The notes beneath the pieces are model-generated. The model did no database searches. It was given only the letters and a program-made list of their open reading frames with translations, and was not told where the DNA came from. From assembly GCA_964592645.1 (NCBI GenBank), contig CAZQFV010000022.1:1-64000 (forward strand): DNA of 64,000 nucleotides, written 5' to 3'. Made by a program: the position numbers and the translations under genes. Below are positions 50,501 to 58,301 of this stretch, one piece after another. The number at the start of each line of letters is the position of its first letter. The first letter of the stretch is position 1. This DNA comes from CAZQFV01 sp964592645. GTDB lineage: Bacteria; Chloroflexota; Chloroflexia; DTKN01.

Positions 50501-52493
50501 CCGCGACCCGCCCGGCCAGGGGTCCAACCACTCCGGCGATTTTCTGCCCGGGCAGGGAGAGCGTGCCGGCGGCGTCGTCCAGGCACTCGGGGGCCTGCTC
50601 TCCACCCCCCTCCGGCGGAGGCAGCGGCGAGGTAGGCGTGGGCGTCGGCGAAGGCCCTGGCGTGGGCGTGTAGGTCGGCGTCGGGGTGGGCGTGAAGGTC
50701 GGGGTGGGGGTGTTGGTGGGGGTGGGTGTCGGCGTCGGCGTGGGGCCGGGCACACAGCCCGGGAACTTGAAAGCGCCGATGCGCGTCCGCCAGCCCCGCG
50801 AGCTATTGCTCTGGTAGTACTCCTGCGTGTACCAGAAGGTGCAGTCGTCGGCCGGGTCCACGCTCATCATGCTGTAGTCGCCCCAGCGCCAGTCCTGGTT
50901 GTCGGTTTGTGAACCGCCGCCGGCCTGGAGGACCGCCTCCCCCTGGGGCATCGTGCCCAGGGCGTCGGTCACCAGCCGGCCGACGTAGCGGATGCCTGGG
51001 TAGACGCTGCTGCTGGAGACGCTGAAGCCGAGCGCCATATTGCCCTGGCGGTCCTGGGCGATGCTGCCCATCCAGCGGTGGGTGGAATCGGGCGAGTAGA
51101 TGCCCTGCTGGTACAGGGTCCATTCCGTCCCGGTCTTGCGCACTTCGAACCAGTAGATACCGGCATGGTCGGAGCCGGTGTCCACGGTGCGGTTGCAGAC
51201 CATCGATTCATAGGTGCCAAAGTTGCGGTACTGCAACTGGTACATCAGCCGATCGGAGATGGCGTCCAGGTAGTAGCCGCCCGGTTGGGGGATGCAGTTG
51301 CGGGCGTAATCGCACATATTCGGGTCGATGTTGTTCGTATTGAGGGTCCAGTTGGGGAAATGGCCGGCGTCGCCAAAGGTAGAGTTGGTCGGCGTCGCCC
51401 AGTCCACGTGAAAGGCCCAGATGTGGACGGCGTCGTTCGATCCTACTCCCCAGGTGCTGTCGTCCCATGAGGCAAAGTAGTTGGGCGCGCCGGCCGGCGG
51501 CTGGGTGCTGCCGTCCCAGTCGCTGGGCAAGAGGCCGCCATAGTCCGGGTCGACCGCGTAGAGGTTGAAGTAGATCATCTGGGCCGAAAGCCCTTGGAGC
51601 ATCCGCGAGCGCTCAAAGGCGGCTACGCCGGCGCCGCGCCACCGGAAGTTGTTGGCGGCAAACTGGTTGACCGATATGTAGTAACCGTCCGGCCAGACGC
51701 CGATCTTGGGATAGTCGTTCATGTAGTTGTTCGGCCAGGTGAACTGGTAGCGGTACCATGCGCCCAGCGGGTCCGGCGATTGGGAGATGGCAAAACATTG
51801 ATAAAAAGGGCCCGCGGGATAGTTCGGCAGGGCGAACTGGCTCATCACCCAGCGGTCGGCCAGGTGGTCGTAAAGGGTGATGGGGTCGCCGTCGTTGGTG
51901 CTCTCACACGGCCCGCCGAAGCCGCTCCACAGGGTGTTGCCGGCGGCCGGACCGTAGAGCGGGGTGCCGGTCTTGTTCCAGATCTGGAACCAGAGGTTGA
52001 CCCACTGGATGTAGTGGTTGAGGCCCACGTCCCCTTGGGTGTCGGGCGGGAAAACGGTGCTCAGGTTATTGATCCCATCCCAGCTCTGGCTGGGCGGCGG
52101 CATATGGATCGACCCATGCCAATCCTGCAAGATGGCCGCCACTTCGTCTGGGTCCACGCTCCCGCCGGCGCGTCCGGGCATAACCTCGTTCTCCGGGGCC
52201 AGCAACTCCGGCATGGGCGGGATGGGAGGGATGTCGCGCAGGGGAGGCGAGAGGTCGCTCTTGTCGGCGACGATGACGATCGGTCCGACAGCGTCCGCGC
52301 CTTGCGGCGCAGGTTCCGCCGTAGGACCGCTCCCGGCCAGCCCGCCCCCGGCCACGCCGCCGGGGTGCATCGCGCCGGGAAAAGTGCCCGCCGTGTCCTG
52401 TTCTCCCCTGACCAGCCAAAAGAGAGCCGCCAGGACGATCGCGATTGCTATGATGCCGCAAAATGTGCGCCAGAACCTTGGTCTCTTTCCCAT
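47598..52493 (-). CDS. Very large exported multidomain protein (1631 residues), sialidase/BNR-like repeats and Fn3-type modules
   Basis: It starts with a signal-anchor (about 10-28), then an acidic Pro/Gly linker. Residues about 130-570 form a large beta-rich domain with WDGINNLSTVFPPDTQGDVG and several Asn-Tyr-rich motifs, like exported proteins annotated as hypothetical in this phylum. A Thr/Pro linker (about 581-622) follows. The second half (about 700-1110) has repeats resembling BNR/sialidase blades, for example SRNNGQTWDLW and SDDNGASWSS. Fn3-like (about 1110-1190), MAM/immune-inhibitor-like (about 1200-1500) and a C-terminal Fn3-type module (LTSFAARPAAEGILVTWETA onward) complete it. 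No catalytic residues can be assigned. ATG 52493 has GAGGA upstream. It is probably a surface adhesin or a glycan-binding or degrading factor (inference). Confidence 0.85.
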   Translation of the reverse strand: MGKRPRFWRTFCGIIAIAIVLAALFWLVRGEQDTAGTFPGAMHPGGVAGGGLAGSGPTAEPAPQGADAVGPIVIVADKSDLSPPLRDIPPIPPMPELLAPENEVMPGRAGGSVDPDEVAAILQDWHGSIHMPPPSQSWDGINNLSTVFPPDTQGDVGLNHYIQWVNLWFQIWNKTGTPLYGPAAGNTLWSGFGGPCESTNDGDPITLYDHLADRWVMSQFALPNYPAGPFYQCFAISQSPDPLGAWYRYQFTWPNNYMNDYPKIGVWPDGYYISVNQFAANNFRWRGAGVAAFERSRMLQGLSAQMIYFNLYAVDPDYGGLLPSDWDGSTQPPAGAPNYFASWDDSTWGVGSNDAVHIWAFHVDWATPTNSTFGDAGHFPNWTLNTNNIDPNMCDYARNCIPQPGGYYLDAISDRLMYQLQYRNFGTYESMVCNRTVDTGSDHAGIYWFEVRKTGTEWTLYQQGIYSPDSTHRWMGSIAQDRQGNMALGFSVSSSSVYPGIRYVGRLVTDALGTMPQGEAVLQAGGGSQTDNQDWRWGDYSMMSVDPADDCTFWYTQEYYQSNSSRGWRTRIGAFKFPGCVPGPTPTPTPTPTNTPTPTFTPTPTPTYTPTPGPSPTPTPTSPLPPPEGGGEQAPECLDDAAGTLSLPGQKIAGVVGPLAGRVAAAGNTVRMGRAVLKEAPASGLMATEIKVGQSPNSTPDSTAVSLPAPAPEAVAPIPNIKVEGMANSSGWVTSVADNQGNLYAAFEYPYASGCGGTCYATVAGKSRNNGQTWDLWYVVASTTESARRPTIAVDGNGQLYIAMELYFNGGSGLRWYPAVVTSDCVRDVSTWSITYWNTTYALIPGGTDADAGGDGNDFYAQFQVPYENDGRPDLLTVWSLDGGANWAGGILYATGYTIERPTTQVGTANVSCSFYYNNATRYLYYGAIGANCATDTGVYQAGASYADGDGSGSYHYVAYQRWPAANDNIYVRYSTNDGSAFSGEVGVDTANGNQTYPAVSANGARVRVAYINGGNQTLLRTSDDNGASWSSAYTLNTSGNTTVNGFHYVGLAFHPIGGAADGKHPIALWVDNRDSGAGQGNNIYLGTINDRPVIGTLSWPSNGATITAFAPALRWNAATDPDGDTVRYWWFVDTTNPPAVTVGGPAALTTALPFYTDPGVTYYWKVRADDGYQTSATDSAVWSFTTSHDTFSGSPGTYTQDFASDPPYWTRKGFACLDCFEADPIRWAVSPSGKWVRSNTYAWSGDESAHALYDADNADYQMASPASGLDLRGSAWAYFNTHFRGSSESGYDWLYLESIADGAGACWTTEDARSGDYNSGWWVYYEGNIDLSAFAGTTTSRLRFRFDTDASNYGGTYGVGWYEDEVEVARESAWSWRNTGPYYYRLQTQGAFVGYTKNSVDQFYSPYILLPDNSGMSIRMNISERFDIASGDYATVWIRDAAADTWQKLTSYNGTQSLWTDRTILIPDTYKGRVVVLAFVLRSDGSGTLGGPEEAGGYWDVDNFTLEEYAPTAVKLTSFAARPAAEGILVTWETASEHNNQGFHLYRSVSLDEVGVRLNGKLIPSEDPGGEQGYRYTFLDTSARAGAIYYYTLEDVDYSGRRTPHGPLVTGLWRFYLPMVGRIYPAVPLP
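50630..50750 (-). repeat. Low-complexity repeat encoding a (Thr-Pro)n linker
   Basis: Read on the minus strand this encodes alternating Pro-Thr with occasional Asn, Phe, Tyr and Gly, separating the two halves of the 1631-residue protein. Confidence 0.88.
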
Positions 52494-52605
52494 CGGGAGT
52501 CCTCCTCTATCTACCTGACACTTTAACGACAAAGGGTTGACCGACACCGGCAACCCTGGTAGAGTTACTATGGGCGAACGCAATAGCTATCCCAGGAAAT
52601 GACAG

Positions 52606-53319
52606 ATGTCGGCCAACCGGCTGTATCCCACCTGTTTTGAGCAAATTGCGCAACTGCGCCCCAACGAGTGGGGCACGCGCCTGCGCAATTTGGCGTGGCT
52701 GATGGTCGGAATCTTGAAGGGGCGCTCGGTCCATCTGGGTCAGGTGGCCAAGGAGATCCCCGGTCCCGCCAAAGACCCGAGCCTGGCGCGCCGGTTGGGG
52801 CGATTTCCGACGAATTCCGCCGGCTGGCATCCGGGGACCAGCCGGCGGTTGGGCCTGGCCCAATTGACGGTGAAGCACGTTTACCCGGTCAACTTGCTGG
52901 CGCATCGGCAAGAGGGCGAGGACAATTCCTGGCTGCTAGCGACTACTCTGCCCATGAAACCCGCAGACTTACAGGACTATCGCCGCCGTATGTAGATCGA
53001 GGAGATGCCTGGCGATTTCAAAGGCCACGGCTTTGATTTGGAACAATCGCATCTACTTCATTTCGAGCGCCTATCTCGCCTGACGCCGGCGGTGGCGCTG
53101 CTCTATGCCTGGCTGGTTGCCGCCGGGGCTCGGGCAATCAAGAACGGTCAGCGGCACCTGGTTGATCGCAAAGACCGGCGAGATTTGAGCATCTTCCAGA
53201 TCGGGTTGCGCTTGGTCAGAAGACAACTGAAAACGGCCCACCGATCTTTGAACCGGTGTCCGGTTTACACGGTTGCAAAAGTGCCAGGTAGCCAGGTCCA
53301 TCGAGGCGCAATTTCATGA
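52606..53319 (+). pseudogene. DDE (IS4-like) transposase, internally deleted with an amber stop
   Basis: The N-terminus (RLRNLAWLMVGILKGRSVHL, AKEIPGPAKDPSLARRL) and C-terminus (IEEMPGDFKGHGFDLEQSHL, RHLVDRKDRRDLSIFQIGL) are typical of a DDE transposase common in this phylum. The middle, where the two catalytic Asp should be, is missing. The C-terminal Glu region is kept. The frame is the same throughout but is cut by TAG at 52993-52995, where relatives usually have Trp before IEEM. At most about 237 residues remain, so it cannot be active. It sits beside a second dead transposase. Confidence 0.82.
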
Positions 53320-53380
53320 TACGTCAGGACGGCAAGAAGTCAATAGGAAAATAGTACCATTTTTCTCAGTGGTTTTCTCG

Positions 53381-54258
53381 CTAAATAACAAGGGCTTGGG
53401 CCGTATGGGCAACACTGAACCCACCGAGAATCGCCACTTGCTCCTGGGGGTGAATCGACAGGTTATCTTCGATGATCAGCCAGCGCTCCCCCGGAAAGAC
53501 CCGCAGTATCTGCTCCAGCAACTGGATATGACTGGCGCCATCCCGGCTCGGGCTCAACAGCATGGTTGCCTGCCCGGTGGCCGGTTCAAAAGCCCCGTGG
53601 ACCCACAACTTGCCCCGCCAGCCATAATCCGGTTCGAAGGTGGCGCGATTTCGGCCGGGCTGCCATTCTTCGCCTGGATACGTCTTGACCGCCAGCGGGC
53701 CCAGTTCATCCAGGCAGATCACCCGCACGCCGGGCTGGGGGGCGGTGTAGGCCCGGACGATGGCCCCCTTTTTTCCACGAACTTGGGGTCATGTCGCTCC
53801 GCGTCGTGGAACCAGCTTTGCTGGCGTTTCCATTCGAAGCCTTCCTCGTCCATCCAGGTCCAGATGGTCGAATCGGACAGGTGGACCCCCTGGCGCTCCT
53901 CGAAGGCGGTTTGCAGCCGTTCCAGGGTCCACAACTCGAAGGGGTATCCCAGCGAGCGGGGTTTCTGGAGCGCCAGGCTGATCAGCGCGCTACGGACTTC
54001 CGGCGCATGGGTCGGTTTCCGTCCTGGCCGCCGGCGGTCCTGCAGCCCAGGCAGTCCTTCTTCATTGACCCGCTGGACCCAAAAGGGCCCCGACACTTCG
54101 CTGCTGAAGCCTGCCTGCAAGCTCGCCTGGCTCGCGGTCAGCTCGGGATCGTCCAGCATGGCGGCGATGATGCGGGCCCGCTGTTGACAAACACCGACCC
54201 TTGGCCTATAATCCCTGTCATTCGACCGCCGGCCGGGATTTGGCCTTGTGGATGGCAA
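53381..54258 (-). pseudogene. IS630-type transposase, frameshifted and 3'-truncated
   Basis: The first part (54258 to 53719) has the helix-turn-helix region and PGRKPTHAPEVRSALISLAL, then GVHLSDSTIWTWMDEEGFEW typical of IS630 relatives. At the sequence GGAAAAAAGGGGG (minus strand, 53776-53764) the sense moves to the -1 frame, which continues RVICLDELGPLAVKTYPGEE with the first catalytic Asp and LIIEDNLSIHPQEQVAI with the second. The frame then ends at 53381 without the usual segment bearing the catalytic Glu. The A6G run could be a programmed -1 site or a lost base, but the missing 3' end makes the element dead. The true start is uncertain because the N-terminal codons overlap the MCP promoter. 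Confidence 0.8.
54184..54212 (+). promoter_or_regulatory. Perfect-consensus promoter of the chemoreceptor gene, inside the transposase remnant
   Basis: TTGACA (54184-54189), 17-base spacer, TATAAT (54207-54212), about 84 bases before the start codon. It lies antisense within the 5' part of the IS630-type frame. Confidence 0.85.
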
Positions 54259-54295
54259 GTTTTACCGTACGTAGCCCAAGCATACGGAGGCATAC

Positions 54296-56947
54296 ATGAC
54301 AGGTTCAAGCACCCTCCCCGTGCCGGAAAACCGCCCTGAGCAAGGCATCGACCGGCGCCGCCACCTCTTTAACCGCTTGATGCCCTTGTTGGCCGTCGCC
54401 GCCGTGTTCACGGCCGGCTTCTACACCTTGGCCTACTTTCTCTCCGGAGCCTGGCAGATCCTGGCCTACGGCGGGTGTGTGCTTCTGGCTACCGTCTCCC
54501 TGCTCGTAGCCCGATACTTTCTCCGGCGCAACCGTTTCGACGACGCCGGCCTCACCATCATGGCCGGCATAGCCTTTGCCTACGGCACAGGCGTGGTCTT
54601 CCTGAGCGGGGCGACCATCTACCTGGCCGCCGGGGGTGCTGTGCTGGCGATCTTCCTCGGCAGCATCCTGGTGCCGAAGCGGTGGTGGTACTGGCTCATC
54701 ACCGGCGCAGTTTATCTGGCGTTGGTGCTGCTGCTGGAGCGGTTTCCCCTGCTGACCCGTTTCGACGTCAACCGTTCCACTATGGTGCAAATCTTTATCC
54801 CCGCCATCACCGTCGTCCTGGGGCTTTTGTTTTCCTGGCAGATTATCCACGCCTTTCGCGTCGGCAGTATCCGCGTACGGCTGCTGATCGCCGCCGTGTT
54901 GATCGCCCTGGTCCCTTCGGCCGCCACCATCGTTAGCTCGGTCCTCATCGGTCTGCGGGGCGACAGGCAACAAGTCATGAACCAACTGGACTCGGTAGCT
55001 ACCCTCAAGCAGGCCGAAATCGAGAGTTGGAGCAGCTACCTGCAAGGCATGTTGCGTATGCCGTTGCATGAGCGCGACGTAGGACAGATCTTTGGCGCCC
55101 CGGCAGGTCCCCAGCAGGCCCGCGACGATCTGCGGGCCTACTTGCGGGAGGTCGTGCGGGAAGGCAAACTCTACGACGAGCTTTTTGTCACCGACATTCG
55201 GGGCGAGATCGTCGTATCCACCGACGAAACCCAGGAAGGCAAAAGCCGGGAACGGGAGGCCTTCTTCCAACGCGGCCTGCAGGGCTCCTATATCCAACCT
55301 CCCGTCTACTCCCAGTCCTTGGGCACGATGGTCGTCTATGTATCGCGGCCCATTGTGGATGCGGCCAACCAGGTACTCGGAGTCCTGGTCGGTCGGGCCA
55401 GCATGGCCACGCTGGACGAGATCATGGGCGAAAAAACCGGCCTGGGCGAAACCACCGAGACCTACCTGGTGGGGGCCAACCATGCCCTGTTGACCGATTC
55501 GCGCCAGGCCGGCGACAGTGCCTACATCCGTACCTTTGGGGCGAATGAGGCGGTCGACTCCCGGCGAAACGGCCACGGCGAGTACGAAGGCATCGGCGGC
55601 GTGCCTGTGGTGGGGACCTATCGCTGGATCGAGCAACTGCAGGTGGCCTTGCTGGCCGAACAGACCCAGGCCGAGGCCTACGGTCTCGCCTACGCCACCC
55701 TGACCACCAATATCATCATCGCCCTGGTCGCCGCGGCCGCCGCCGTGGGGGTGGCCATGCTGTTCATCCGTGACATCTCCAACCCGCTGGCCGATCTCGC
55801 CCAGACGGCGGCGCGGATTGCCGCCGGCGACCTGGAACAGACGGCCCGTGTGGGGCGGGCCGATGAGATCGGGACGCTGGCCGAGTCGTTCAACCGCATG
55901 ACCGGCCGGCTGCGCGAGACGATCGCCAATCTGGAGCAGCGCAATCGTCGACTCCAGGAGGCCGTGGAGCGCTATGTCGGCCTGATGGTCGAGATTGCCC
56001 GCGGCAACCTTTCGGCCCGTGTCGCTTTGGACTCCGGGGAAAGCGACGACCCCCTCATCGTCCTGGGCCGTAACCTGAACGAGATGGCGGCTAGCCTCCA
56101 GCAGATGACCGTCCAGATCCTCGAAGCCGCCAACAACCTCACCTCGGCTTCGGCCGAGATCGTTGCCAGCACCACCCAACAGGCCGCCGGAGCCAGCGAG
56201 CAATCGGCGGCGATCAGCCAGGCCTCGGCGACGATCGAGGAGGTGCGCGCGATTGCCGATCAGACCGCCCACCGCGCCGCCGGCGTGGCCGAGTTGAGCC
56301 AGCGCACGGCGGAGATTTCCCAGGCCGGCCAGCAGGCCGTCGCCGGCACGGCCGTGGGGATGCAAGAGGTCAAGCAAAAGGTCGAAACGATTGCCCAGAA
56401 CATTTTGGCCCTTTCGGAACAGGCCCAGGCCATCGGCCAGATCATCGCCACGGTAGAGGAGATTGCTGCGCAATCGAACATGCTGGCCCTGAACGCCGCC
56501 GTGGAAGCGGCCCGGGCCGGCGAAGCGGGGAAAGGTTTTGCCGTCGTGGCCGGCGAGGTGCGCAACCTGGCCGAGCGCAGCCGGGCTGCTACCGTCCAGG
56601 TCAAGAATATCCTCGCCGAAGTCCAACGCGGGGTCAATACGGCGGTCATGGCCACGGAGGAGGGCATGAAAGGGGCCGATGCCGGGGTTCGGCTGACCGA
56701 CCAGGCCGGGGTGGCCATCCGCCAACTGGCCGACAGTGTGATCGAGTCGGCCCAGGCCGCCGAGCAGATTTCCCAAGCCGCCGGGCAGCAACTGACCGGG
56801 ATGGAGCAGATCACCCTGGCTATGCAGAACATTCACCAGGTTACTGTGCAAAGCGTTGCCGGGGCGCGGCAATCGGAGCGCGCCGCCGAGGAACTGAACC
56901 GCTTGGCGCAGCAGTTACGCCGGATCGTAGAGCAGTATCGGGTGTAA
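54296..56947 (+). CDS. Methyl-accepting chemotaxis protein with multi-TM N-terminal domain
   Basis: An 883-residue receptor. The N-terminal about 195 residues hold six or seven membrane helices, an unusual membrane sensor module rather than a single anchor. An extracytoplasmic Cache-like domain (about 225-470) follows, with LRAYLREVVREGKLYDELFV and a second half near GVLVGRASMATLDEIMG. After another membrane helix (about 472-494) comes a HAMP domain (about 495-548) and a long cytoplasmic signalling rod (about 600-883). Its tip is EEIAAQSNMLALNAAVEAAR. No C-terminal CheR/CheB pentapeptide is seen. GGAGG precedes ATG 54296. The next gene, 28 bases downstream, is an NMT1-type binding protein, which may be its ligand-binding partner. 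Confidence 0.93.
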   Translation: MTGSSTLPVPENRPEQGIDRRRHLFNRLMPLLAVAAVFTAGFYTLAYFLSGAWQILAYGGCVLLATVSLLVARYFLRRNRFDDAGLTIMAGIAFAYGTGVVFLSGATIYLAAGGAVLAIFLGSILVPKRWWYWLITGAVYLALVLLLERFPLLTRFDVNRSTMVQIFIPAITVVLGLLFSWQIIHAFRVGSIRVRLLIAAVLIALVPSAATIVSSVLIGLRGDRQQVMNQLDSVATLKQAEIESWSSYLQGMLRMPLHERDVGQIFGAPAGPQQARDDLRAYLREVVREGKLYDELFVTDIRGEIVVSTDETQEGKSREREAFFQRGLQGSYIQPPVYSQSLGTMVVYVSRPIVDAANQVLGVLVGRASMATLDEIMGEKTGLGETTETYLVGANHALLTDSRQAGDSAYIRTFGANEAVDSRRNGHGEYEGIGGVPVVGTYRWIEQLQVALLAEQTQAEAYGLAYATLTTNIIIALVAAAAAVGVAMLFIRDISNPLADLAQTAARIAAGDLEQTARVGRADEIGTLAESFNRMTGRLRETIANLEQRNRRLQEAVERYVGLMVEIARGNLSARVALDSGESDDPLIVLGRNLNEMAASLQQMTVQILEAANNLTSASAEIVASTTQQAAGASEQSAAISQASATIEEVRAIADQTAHRAAGVAELSQRTAEISQAGQQAVAGTAVGMQEVKQKVETIAQNILALSEQAQAIGQIIATVEEIAAQSNMLALNAAVEAARAGEAGKGFAVVAGEVRNLAERSRAATVQVKNILAEVQRGVNTAVMATEEGMKGADAGVRLTDQAGVAIRQLADSVIESAQAAEQISQAAGQQLTGMEQITLAMQNIHQVTVQSVAGARQSERAAEELNRLAQQLRRIVEQYRV

Positions 56948-56975
56948 GGACCAGCCATCACAACGGAGGTGGATC

Positions 56976-57980
56976 ATGCTCAAGAGGGCGCAGTGGCTGC
57001 TTGGTGCTATGCTGATCCTGGTCTTGCTGGGCACCTCTCTGGCCGGGTGTGGGGAGACCAAGGAACCGGATAAGATAACCGTCCAACTCAGCTGGTACCA
57101 CACCGTCGAGTTCGCCGGCTTTTACGCCGCCGTGCAGCAGGGGTATTACCAGGCGGAAAACATCAGCGTCACCCTGCGGGCGGGGGCCTTTGACATCTTG
57201 CCATGGGAAGAGGTCGTCGCCGGCCGGGCCGATTTCGGCATCGCCGGCGGCGACTCGCTGGCCATTGCCCGTTCGGAGGGCAAGCCGCTGCAGGCCGTTG
57301 CGGTCATCTTTCGCCGCAACCCGGTGGTCTTTATTGCCTTGACTGAATCGGGAATCCGCACGCCGAAAGATATGGTGGGAAAGCGCATCGGCGTCATCTC
57401 GCAGAATCTGGACAACACCAACGATATCCAACTAATGGCGATGCTCCAAAAGATGGGCGTCCAGAGAGAAGACGTTACCCTGGTGCCCATCGAGGACTAT
57501 AGCCTCGCCTCGCTGACCTCGGGGCAGATGGACGTCTACAGCGGCTTTTCGACCAACGAGGCCGTCGACGCCCAAATCAGGAACCTTCCCGTCAACCTGA
57601 TCTTTCCGGAAGACTATGGCGTAGTTATCTACGGCAATGTGCTCTTTGCCACCGAACGGCTGCTCCAAGAAAATCCCGACCTGGCCGTCCGCTTCCTGCG
57701 GGCCACCTTCAAGGGCTACCGCTATGCCATCGAACACCCCGACGAAGTAGCGGCCCTGGCCGTGAAATACGACCCCACGCTGGACCTTTCCTTCCAGCAG
57801 CGTTCGATGCGGGCCGAGATCCCGCTCATCGACACCGGCGACGCGCCCCTTGGCACGATGGACCCGGCGGTTTGGCAAAGCACACAGGAAATCCTGCTCC
57901 AGCAGGGTTTCTTGTCCGCCCCCGTCGACCAGGCGGCGCTCTTTAGCAACGAGTTCATCAACAAAGCCGGCAATAAATAG
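56976..57980 (+). CDS. NMT1/ThiY-like substrate-binding lipoprotein
   Basis: A 334-residue lipoprotein with lipobox LAGC (Cys25). The mature part is the NMT1/THI5-like periplasmic binding fold: ITVQLSWYHTVEFAGFYAAV, QQGYYQAENISVTLRAG, VVAGRADFGIAGGDSLAIAR and KDMVGKRIGVI. This family binds the thiamine pyrimidine precursor, or sulfonate- and nitrate-like ligands. ThiY-type members often show a CCCFC motif, which is absent here. No ABC permease or ATPase gene is adjacent, and the preceding gene is a chemoreceptor. It may therefore deliver ligand information to the receptor or to a transporter elsewhere. GGAGGTGG precedes the start. A strong hairpin follows. Confidence 0.9.
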   Translation: MLKRAQWLLGAMLILVLLGTSLAGCGETKEPDKITVQLSWYHTVEFAGFYAAVQQGYYQAENISVTLRAGAFDILPWEEVVAGRADFGIAGGDSLAIARSEGKPLQAVAVIFRRNPVVFIALTESGIRTPKDMVGKRIGVISQNLDNTNDIQLMAMLQKMGVQREDVTLVPIEDYSLASLTSGQMDVYSGFSTNEAVDAQIRNLPVNLIFPEDYGVVIYGNVLFATERLLQENPDLAVRFLRATFKGYRYAIEHPDEVAALAVKYDPTLDLSFQQRSMRAEIPLIDTGDAPLGTMDPAVWQSTQEILLQQGFLSAPVDQAALFSNEFINKAGNK

Positions 57981-58006
57981 CGCCGCTCGGGTCCGGGGCG
58001 AGCAAG

Positions 58007-58050
58007 CCCAAGGGGAGGTGGGGGCAGGAACGCCCCCACCTCCCCTTGGG
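58007..58050. terminator. Perfect 19-bp palindrome after the binding-protein gene
   Basis: 58007-58025 pairs with 58032-58050, with a 6-base loop AGGAAC. It lies 27 bases after the stop codon. There is no T tract, so it may act as an RNA-stability or dispersed-repeat hairpin rather than a classical terminator. Nothing else is recognised in 58051-58210. Confidence 0.7.
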
Positions 58051-58216
58051 TGCCGGCCCCGAGGTCGGCTCCCCAAAGCTACTCCACCGCCACGGCGATA
58101 ATCCCGCGCTTACCGCCGTCGTTTTTCGGGCTGTACTCGCGAAGGTCTTTCACAAGGTGTCGTACCTCGCATAATGCGGCGCTCTCGCGTTCCAGGTTTA
58201 GGCGCACCCCTACCCC

Positions 58217-58278
58217 TTCTCAACAACTGTGGGACGCATTCTCAATTTATTCGGTATATTCTCAATAACTTCGGTATA
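58217..58278. repeat. Short AT-rich direct repeats downstream of gyrB
   Basis: Two 21-base units, ATTCTCAATTTATTCGGTATA (split as ATTCTCAATTT plus ATTCGGTATA, 58238-58258) and ATTCTCAATAACT plus TCGGTATA (58258-58278), differ at four positions and have a 20-base period. A partial third unit TTCTCAACAACT lies at 58217-58228. The block is AT-rich against a GC-rich background. Confidence 0.7.
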
Positions 58279-58301
58279 CGACATGAGAACCTACATACAA
58301 G

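Noticed and set aside
54305..56872. 855-codon open frame antisense to the chemoreceptor
   Set aside because: Same shadow composition as other antisense frames; the plus-strand frame has clear HAMP and signalling domains and a promoter.
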